In this document: positions 56,841-64,000 of the stretch, one piece after another
Layout: the number at the start of each line of letters is the position of its first letter
How positions within the stretch are numbered: the first letter of the stretch is position 1
Origin: Kitagawia praeruptora
Taxonomy: Eukaryota > Streptophyta > Magnoliopsida > Apiales > Apiaceae
Direction: 5' to 3'
NCBI GenBank assembly: GCA_037693485.1
Contig: CM075348.1
Span: 3,968,001-4,032,000 of the forward strand
DNA length: 64,000 bases
The notes under the pieces: model-generated
The model's input: only the letters and a program-made list of their open reading frames with translations
Told to the model about the DNA's origin: nothing
Databases searched by the model: none
Made by a program: the position numbers and the translations under genes

Positions 56841-57231
56841 GAACAATATTTTTCACAACCACCAGATCCTCCGTACTTTGAACATGGTCCCACATCTTGA
56901 ACCCAAGGGGGTGTTTGAGCAGATACAAGTCCTGAGCATATCAGCATATTAACATACAAAATTTAGTAAAAAAATTATGGGTTTCGATCTTTAATAATCG
57001 ATGTTGTAATTATTTAAATTAAAAATTGATGTGAATGATCCATGATTAAATTTTTCTTTTTTCTAAAATTTCATCTATTTCGCAAAAAAAAAAAAAAATC
57101 GCGAACATATACGAAATTAATTTGGTGCTTGAAAATGAAAGTGTAAGAGTACCTGCATTTAAGATCAAAGCAATACAAAAGAAAATTAAGATTGAGCAAT
57201 TCGAAGATATGGAGATGCTCTTTCCGGCCAT
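56841..57231 (-). pseudogene. Secreted cysteine-rich (defensin-like?) peptide gene, cut off in exon 2
   Basis: Exon 1 (57153-57231) encodes MAGKSISISSNCS followed by a hydrophobic ILIFFCIALIL signal peptide. A GT-AG intron joins it in frame to exon 2 (from 56931): GLVSAQTPPWVQDVGPC, then GGSGGCEKYC. The structure of signal peptide, one phase-1 intron and a Cys-rich mature peptide is that of plant defensin-like (DEFL/LCR) genes. Exon 2 ends at the Helitron CTAG (56840), so the peptide is incomplete. Family assignment is tentative. Confidence 0.55.
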
Positions 57232-57600
57232 TATATTTGACTATTTGAGATTAAACTTTTTGTTATGATACAAGCAAAATTTATCTTCTCATACAATGAT
57301 GTATGTAAATTATTGTATGGAGAGTACATAATATTTATAGTGAAAAGTTGATAATAATTTTTTCTAAACAGGGTATGGTATTACAATAAATCTTTTAGAT
57401 TTAGTTTGGGAATCCTTAAATCTTCAAAGATGGGAAGATTTTACATTTTAGTAACAACAAATCTGTAGTCAAATATAAAGAACTTGATTCACATTGAACA
57501 TATGCATATTGTAACACAAGAAGAAATATTATATTTGTAATCTGGATTCGGTATTAGACTTGATTTTTGATATAAAAAAAGAAAATCAATCGACTCCAAT
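57232..57600. other. Upstream region of the cysteine-rich peptide gene, AT-rich
   Basis: A possible minus-strand promoter lies here (tataaatattatg on the minus strand, about 57330-57342). It ends at ccaat, the probable left target-site copy of the Copia insertion at 57601. Confidence 0.4.
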
Positions 57601-58227
57601 TGTTAGATTTATCATTATATAGTTTCATGTGCCAGATGTAAAAATCTTTTTATTTAATATTCTAATTAGATTCTACATTTGTTGCATCTCCAAAAACCAA
57701 AATATATATCGAAATCTGGTTTTATTGTAGTTAATCTTATTACTATTTTGTTCTGTAAAGCATAATGTAATGTAATATGTAATAGAGGACATATATAACT
57801 CAACTAGGATAAAAGATTAATAATATTAACTTTATACAGGGATCGTGAAATTTGAAGAACATGCACCGACAAGGATCAAGTCGCTGAAAGAAGTTCATTA
57901 ACATGATCAAGCCTCAGTGACAGAATAAGATGTACAGATGATTCAGTTGAAGGGCCAAAAGATTCCATGTATTTATATTATTTGAAAATATTGCTGCAGG
58001 CTAATCAATTGGAATGTAACGAAGGTGTGAAGATCAAGATCAGTGCTAGTCACTTGTGAACCAGACCAGTGCACTAAGTGTCAGCACATAAGAGAAGGAT
58101 CAACACTTTAATTCACAGAAAGAATTGTCAAAGCCTATTGACGATCAAGGACAGACATAATATCTCAAGCAGAATATTTGAAACAGAAGAGAGAAGCCCA
58201 AAAGAAGCAGCCAAAAATAGTAATACT

Positions 58228-58340
58228 ATGCAAAGTTACTATGCACGATTACTATGCAAGATTACTATGCACGGTTACTATGCGCGATTACTATGCAAGA
58301 TTACTATGCACGGTTGCTATGCAGGGTACTGTGCAAATTG
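58228..58340. repeat. Minisatellite ttactatgcacgg in the LTR U3
   Basis: About seven degenerate head-to-tail units of roughly 15 bp (ttactatgcaaga, ttactatgcacgg, ttactatgcgcga) lie upstream of the TATA box, the place where LTR enhancers reside. Confidence 0.9.
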
Positions 58341-58360
58341 TTGTTACTATGCAGGTGGGA

Positions 58361-58478
58361 CCCACGTGAATAGTACTGTTCAAATAGTGGCTGGTGGGGC
58401 CACATGAAATGAAAATTTTCAACAGACGTGTTTTGGTTGGTGGAATAGTGGTTACTATGCAGATGGGGCCCACGTGAA
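58361..58478. promoter_or_regulatory. Two G-box sites in the LTR U3
   Basis: CACGTG at 58363-58368 and 58471-58476, each in the context cccacgtgaatagt and therefore part of a duplicated segment. G-boxes bind bZIP and bHLH factors. They lie within 150 bp upstream of the TATA box. Confidence 0.65.
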
Positions 58479-58590
58479 TAGTGCAGCATAGTGACTTTCT
58501 AAAATCTATAAATAGGCCTGTTGTATTTCATTTCAAAACACACCTCAACACACAACTCTCTCTTCTCTCTCTTATACCATCTTTGTGTAA

Positions 58591-58682
58591 GCTGCTAGAC
58601 AGTCCATCTAGTAGGAAAGCCGGCTTAGCCCGCTTTCAGGAAGTGTCGGGTAGAAGGTCCTCGTGCCTAAACTATCCTTAGG
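58591..58682 (+). ncRNA. Conserved structured R/U5 block shared with the LTR at 46357
   Basis: About 92 bp starting gctgctagac match 46527-46620 with only a few differences, while the rest of the two LTRs is dissimilar. It can form CTAGA-cagtcca-TCTAG and GAAAGC...GCTTTC stems. It would lie at the 5' end of the genomic RNA. Confidence 0.6.
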
Positions 58683-58874
58683 AGTGTTTGATTTTGTAGC
58701 TGATCCATAGGATTAGATTGTGTAACAAACCTCCGGGTTTTATCTATTTAAAGATATTTCCTACACATTTGTGTTATTTCGATTTAGTATTTTTGATTTC
58801 ATATCCACATCAAAAATCGAAGTATTTTTAAATAACGTATTCAACCCCCCTTCTACGTTATTCCGGACCTAACA

Positions 58875-58892
58875 ATTGGCATCAGAGCCACT
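58875..58892 (+). other. Primer-binding site
   Basis: attggcatcagagccac directly follows the LTR. The tggyatcagagc core is the standard Copia site complementary to the 3' end of initiator methionine tRNA. Confidence 0.85.
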
Positions 58893-58934
58893 CTGTTATT
58901 ATACAACAGTTAAGATCCAAAAAGCTATACAATC

Positions 58935-61180
58935 ATGACAGAGAAAACACAAACTCCAACAACAAGCAGATATGAATCAATTAGAGTTCCAATACTCAAG
59001 GCATCAGAATATCCCATATGGAAGGTGAAGATGGAAATGTTTCTGGAGGCTACAGATCCAGAGTACTTAGACAGAATCCATGATGGCCCACATAAGCCTA
59101 CCAAATTGTCTGTTGCAATTGCTGGAGAGGAACAGAAAACGATTCCAAAGGAGAAGAAAGACTACACCCCTGAAGATATCTCCTCTATTAGCAAAGATGC
59201 CAAGGTAAGGCATTTATTACATAACGCCCTTGACAATGTTATGTCTAACAGGGTCATTGGATGCAAAACTGCTAAGGAGATTTGGGATGCTTTGGAAGTC
59301 AGATGTCAAGGAACCAAAGCCATCAAAAAGAACAGGAGAACAATACTCACACAGGAGTACGAGCACTTTGACTCAAATACTGATGAGTCATTAACAGATA
59401 TATATGACAGATTCCTGAAATTGCTGAATGATCTGTCACTGGTAGATAAAGAGTATGATCTTGAAGACTCCAATCTGAAATTCTTGTTGGCTCTTCCTGA
59501 GAAGTGGGATTTAAAAGCCACTACCATCAGAGACAATCATAATCTGGAAGACATGTCTCTTGATGAAATCTATGGAATGCTCAAAACTCATGAGCTTGAG
59601 ATGGAACAAAGAAGTAAAAGGCATGGAGGCAAGTCCAAGATAATTGCTCTTAAAGCTGAGGAAAAAGCTTCTAAAGAAGTTACTGTGAAAAAGAGTCAAT
59701 CCAAGTGAAAGGCTCTTATTACAAAGTCTGATACTGAATCATCAAACTCTGATGATGACACAAACTCTGACAATCTCACAGACTCTGATAATGAGGGTAG
59801 TGATGCTGAGATGATACAACTTGCAGCCCTGATGGTAAGAAGCTTCAAGAAGATGGCTTACAAGAACTTCGGGAAAAGAAATAAATTCACACGAAGAGAT
59901 TCAAATTTCGAAAATAAGAATTTCAGAAAAGCTGAAGGAAAGGAAAGCAGGTCTGGGAAAGTGGACAAGTCCAAGATCACATGCTATAATTGTGGTGAGA
60001 AAGGACATTTTGCACCTGAGTGCAAGAAAGCCAAAGTTGATAAAGGTCAAGCTTACATCACAAAGAAGAAGGACTGGGCTGACACTTCAGACTCTGAAGA
60101 TGAGGTGAACTATGCCTTGATGGCAAATGTTGATAGTATCTCTGAAGCTACTGAGACCAAGGTACCTCACTCTACTCTAGCTTTTGATACTACTGATATA
60201 TCTGAGTTAAGACTCTTTCTTAAAAACTTGCATGTTAGCTACAGAGATCAGACTTTAGAAAATGAAAGAATAAAATTTGAAAGTCTAGACCTTAGAAAAA
60301 GAAATGACTATCTAGAATTAGAATTAGTCCAGATGTTAAAAATTCAGAAAGAGAGATATGATGCTATTTTTGTTAAAACTGAATTATTGAAAAAGCATGC
60401 TTATCTTGAATCTGAACTTGCTAAAGAAAGAAACATTATTAAAACTTGGACTAATTCTGGGAAAACTACTCAGATTATCATAGAGAATGATTGTTGGAAA
60501 GAAGGTCTAGGTTACACTGATAAAAAGAAAACTGTCAACCTAGAAGCTGAGACCTCTAAACCTGTATTTACTGAAAAGGCTACAAAACCCAAACTTAATC
60601 ATATGAGGTTTGTACCAAAATCTGACAAACCAAAACAGGATGAAGTCAAATCAGTAAATATTAGTTTAGTGTCTCAGAAACAGCTTAAACACAAGCTGAA
60701 TGAGTTAAAAAGAGTGAACAAGGTAAAAGAACCTAGGAAAAATAGAAATGGAAAGGTAGGCATCAATAAAAGCAATAACTATATGCCTATTTCCAATGCT
60801 CCTAGGAAGAAATGTTACAACTGTGGAAATCCTAACCATCTTGCTACTTTTTGCAGGAAGAATAAAAATATAAAAATATAAACTCTATACCTCCTAAGTC
60901 AGGAGTTAAGAGTGGTTCAGTTAGGTTTAAGCCACAAAATCCTTGTTTTCACTGTGGCAGTATTTGGCATTCTATTTATACATGCAAAGAGTATCATGAG
61001 TTGTATTATGATTATTATGAACTTAAACCCTCTTTGAATAAATTCAAGATTGATTCTACATGTATAAATTCTAATAAAAAGAATGTTAGCACAAACTCTG
61101 ATAAAACTTCTGCTGCAAAAGCTAACAAACTTAATAAGGTCAAATGATCCAAGCAAGTCTGGGTCCTTAAAACTAATCAT
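58935..61180 (+). pseudogene. Copia gag (SIRE-like), with stop and frameshift
   Basis: It starts MTEKTQTPTTSRYESIRVPI. The UBN2/Retrotran_gag-type capsid region (residues about 15-230) includes YPIWKVKMEMFLEA, KEIWDALEVRCQG and LTDIYDRFLKLLNDLS. An in-frame TGA at 59706-59708 interrupts it; the same frame then continues to 60881 with zinc knuckles CYNCGEKGHFAPEC (59982-60023) and CYNCGNPNHLATFC (60813-60854). A frame change follows at an aaaaatat tandem duplication (about 60865-60880). The third knuckle CFHCGSIWHSIYTC lies in the new frame (60944-60985). Three knuckles and a lysine-rich spacer fit SIRE-lineage Gag, which packages element RNA. Unable to make full-length Gag without readthrough. 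Confidence 0.88.
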
Positions 61181-61298
61181 TAGTGGTTTTTGTGATTGCA
61201 GGGTAACAGGAAAAATATCCTTGCTCTGGACATTGGATGCTCAGGACACATGACTGGAAATAAAGCTCCTAACTAATTGAATACTAACTAATTTGAAT

Positions 61299-61516
61299 TT
61301 ACTTACTCCCCAATCCAATTTATTCTACCTTTTCATTGGGATTGGTTCTTGTTTGTACATCCTTATTCTATATTCTATCAAACTCCCATTTTGTAGCTGC
61401 TGCGCAACTTCTTATTTACGTAGGAGCCATAAATGTTTTAATCGTTTTTGCTGGGATGTTCATGAATGGTTCCGAATATTACAAAGATTTTCATCTTTGG
61501 ACCGTTGGGGTGTTCG
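61299..61516 (+). pseudogene. ndhG: Plastid-derived ndhG fragment (NUPT), right copy
   Basis: Same fragment, same ends and same substitutions as the left copy at 458-675. Confidence 0.85.
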
Positions 61517-64000
61517 CTATTTTCTCTACGCAAGTATACGCAGTCCAAAAGCAATATATGGAAATAAGGATCGTTCCCACGAAGACTCGGTTATTTTAGT
61601 AAATATGTCTATTCAACAATGTTTGGTTAATTATAGAAGCTTGAACGAACTAAAATGCCTTATTTGCAGATAACAATTAACTAATGAAGTAACGACTAAT
61701 TTGTTTAAAATTATATGATAGAGGCATGGGGTCCTAATTTCATGAATGTTTTAACTCTTATTAATTATCAAGAATTAATGTGTTACAATTGTTAAGAAAG
61801 CTAGCGGGAACACGACACTAATATGAGCCATTTTCAATTAACTCACACCATTCCAAATAAACATCCACAAAAGAGATAGAAGTTATAAGGGCATCAATTA
61901 TATCCAATACACTATAAGTCTATGTGAATGGGTGATACAATCGATTTAATCACAAGTTCCGCAATTAACTACATAGGGGAATAACGTTCTTTCGAAACTA
62001 TAATCCGAAATGCGGAGAAGCCGACATACCTATGCTAGCATGGCAAGCCCTAAATCTCTAAATCCACTTTCGCAATCATTAGAAATTTGACACAATAGAT
62101 GTTAGCTATTCACCTATATTTAATTAAAACAACCATGCAAGGCAATCTTATATAGAAATTGTAAACACAAATTATCTATTAAATTAACATGAGCATTAAC
62201 AATTCATTACATTAGAACCCCATGAAAGTGTTTAGTTCATAATTAAACTAGGCACCTTTATGGAATTAAATAAAATCATGGTAGAAATTTTATAAATTAA
62301 TTAAGAAATTACGAAAAATTAAAAATAAAAATAAAAGAAATAGAACCTATAACATCTAATAATAACGGAGCTAATAATAAAGGAGCAGAGAGTTAACAAA
62401 AATATAAAATAAGGAAACAAATTATTACACTACAAGATAAACAGCTGGGCCTTGAATAAAGTAAAAGAACAAAAGTTAAGTAAAAGAATTATAAAGTAAA
62501 CAAAACAAAGTTTAAGTAAGTAACTTTACCATCTGTCAGGTTTCTGTCGGCTCAATCTCCTGGTCCGCGCGTGGAGTACACGCGCCCTCTCTCTTCCTCC
62601 GCGCGTGTGCTGCACGCGCCAGTAATGATTCAGAAAATTTTGCCGCGTGCCTGACTGCTCTTCCTGCTGCTTGGTTGATAAAATTGGTGCAATAATTGGG
62701 TTACTTACACAAATAAAAAGCCCACTAATAATTCCCTTAAAATCTTAAATTACTTCTTATAATAATTTTTCAGAAATTTTTAAGTGTATAAAATAAAATT
62801 AAATTACAGAATTTCAAAGTGTTTAAAATATAATAACATTACAGAAAATTTAAATTGTATAAAATAAACTGTTTGCAAAAATTTAAAATGTATAAAATGA
62901 AACTGAAATTACAACAGAAAGTGATGAAAGATGGAGAGAATAAAACTGAAATTTTCAGCTCTCCGGATGTGTTTTTAACATATGCCTAACACAGTTTACA
63001 AAGTCAGTTGTGTTAAAAAAAATCTAGCCTAACTTTAACAACTCTCCAAGACAATTGCAAAGCCAGTTCAATTCTTCTTTCGCAACATCGAAGACGTCTC
63101 CTCTGAACATATATGTTTTCCCATTGGAAAACGCCTCACAGTGAATCCAACAATCACAACCAATACTTCAACCATCTTCATCCTTCCTCATTTAACCCTC
63201 ACTTATCCGTCGACATTCAGGAGTCAAACTTTCCACTAAATCTCCGGATAAATAAATCCTCCTTCGAACTCATTAATCAAATCTAGAAAATTATATACTA
63301 TTTATAATATCCGTAATTCCTACTTAAAACGACAATAGGGTTACCGAAAATAACGACGACTCTCCATTTAAAGGTCTCAAATTATCTCTAAACATTCACT
63401 AACCAATACTTTATTCAATTAACACTACTACTTTAAACTGGTTCTTATGAATTCTCTACAATCCTCCATATTTCACTAGTTTAATATCAACTTCTATTTA
63501 TACTCAAAACAATTAATCCCACAATACATTTTTATCCAATTTAAATCCATAATTATTATTCTCACTTTTAACCAAAGATAATTTATCAAAATAATTTTAC
63601 TTTTAATTATCCTCACAATTCTAATCTGTTTTACTCATTTAATAATAAACCGATTTTAGCCTCTAAAATAATTGGTTCATACAAATCTCAATAAAATTCA
63701 CATAAAAACTCTATTTTAACTAAATCCGTTTTAGGCCAATAATAATATTATAAATCCCTATTTATTCCAAAAATAAAATAATCCCAGAATTCATTTAAAT
63801 CTCGTAAATAATATAATAATCATCCAGGTTTTAGTCACTAAAATAATCTCACTCAATCTGGTTAATTAAACTAATCCCGAAATATCAAACATTAGCTTTC
63901 CAAAATAAAACTCCATTTATTCACAATTAATCTCACTCGATCTGGTTAATTAAACTAATCCCGAAATATCAAACATTAGCTTTCCAAAATAAAACTCCAT
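61517..64000. other. AT-rich unclassified sequence, right copy
   Basis: Repeats 676-3159, including the twin hairpins (62567-62619) and the first part of the 84-bp tandem repeat. No genes. Confidence 0.6.

Larger units (their letters stand above)
57601..58874 (+). repeat. 5' LTR (TGTTAG...CTAACA)
   Basis: A 1274-bp LTR with perfect 6-bp inverted ends. The U3 holds a minisatellite of about 15 bp (58228-58340) and two G-boxes. The TATA box is at about 58507 (tctataaataggc). The R/U5 region has the structured block 58591-58682, then a pyrimidine-rich end (caaccccccttctacg). Confidence 0.85.
57601..61275 (+). mobile_element. Copia retrotransposon: 5' LTR, PBS and gag, truncated in the protease
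   Basis: A 5' LTR (57601-58874), a primer-binding site and a SIRE-like gag are in order. Homology ends near 61275, shortly after LDIGCSGHMTG of the protease, where plastid ndhG-derived DNA starts. Pol and the 3' LTR are missing. The same junction is present at the left window end (434). Confidence 0.88.
60842..64000. repeat. Right copy of the long terminal direct repeat
   Basis: Matches 1-3159 base for base as far as I compared. It is cut by the window end inside the 84-bp tandem repeat. Confidence 0.95.

Noticed and set aside
58078..58407. Open frames across the LTR minisatellite
   Set aside because: Products are repeats of YYARLLCKITMHG-type peptides, a by-product of the 15-bp repeat.

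Overview
The window is nuclear DNA of a flowering plant, most likely a eudicot. It has intron-bearing plant gene families (AUX/IAA, NAC, APC2, a Raf-like STY kinase), plant-type mobile elements (CACTA, Copia, Helitron, hAT, Stowaway-like MITE), a very AT-rich intergenic background and a short insert of plastid DNA. The species cannot be named from the sequence. I see no tRNA, rRNA or CRISPR array.

Layout. 1-3,159: tail of a Copia gag, a plastid ndhG fragment, then AT-rich unclassified sequence; this stretch is repeated without visible difference at 60,842-64,000. 3,904-15,640: a large, degraded CACTA (En/Spm) element with one subterminal repeat array, an intact TNP2-type transposase ORF, and a second gene (Transposase_24-like front, Ulp1/C48 protease-like end) that breaks off into an antisense Ty3/gypsy integrase scrap. 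15,800-20,071: LTR-like sequence, exons of an STY46-type kinase pseudogene, and the terminus of a different CACTA family. 20,072-30,970: gene-free AT-rich sequence dominated by head-to-tail non-autonomous Helitrons and their duplicated modules. 33,543-35,414 (minus): an AUX/IAA gene resembling IAA27/IAA8, with all five exons recognisable but a 17-bp tandem duplication shifting the frame before the PB1 domain. 35,957-45,699: a 5'-truncated SIRE-type Copia element (reverse transcriptase/RNase H, a 1,258-codon third ORF and a 3' LTR carrying a hAT insertion with a perfect 8-bp target duplication). 46,357-47,041: 3' LTR of another Copia-like element. 48,446-49,882 (plus): an intronless divergent NAC gene with four near-identical acidic repeats. 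50,932-55,471 (minus): a 5'-truncated APC2 pseudogene of twelve exons. 55,826-57,231: a Helitron-tailed block holding a GDSL-lipase fragment, which cuts into a two-exon secreted cysteine-rich peptide gene. 57,601-61,275: a Copia element with a complete 5' LTR, primer-binding site and gag, cut off in its protease by plastid DNA.

Only the NAC gene and the two large mobile-element ORFs (TNP2 and the third ORF of the SIRE element) look intact. The cellular genes are otherwise broken: STY kinase, AUX/IAA, APC2, the VAC14 exon, the GDSL fragment and the cysteine-rich peptide. Many breaks are short tandem duplications (7 to 34 bp). The most unusual large-scale feature is the identity of the two window ends at a spacing of 60,841 bp, which means a tandem segmental duplication, a circular molecule or an assembly overlap.
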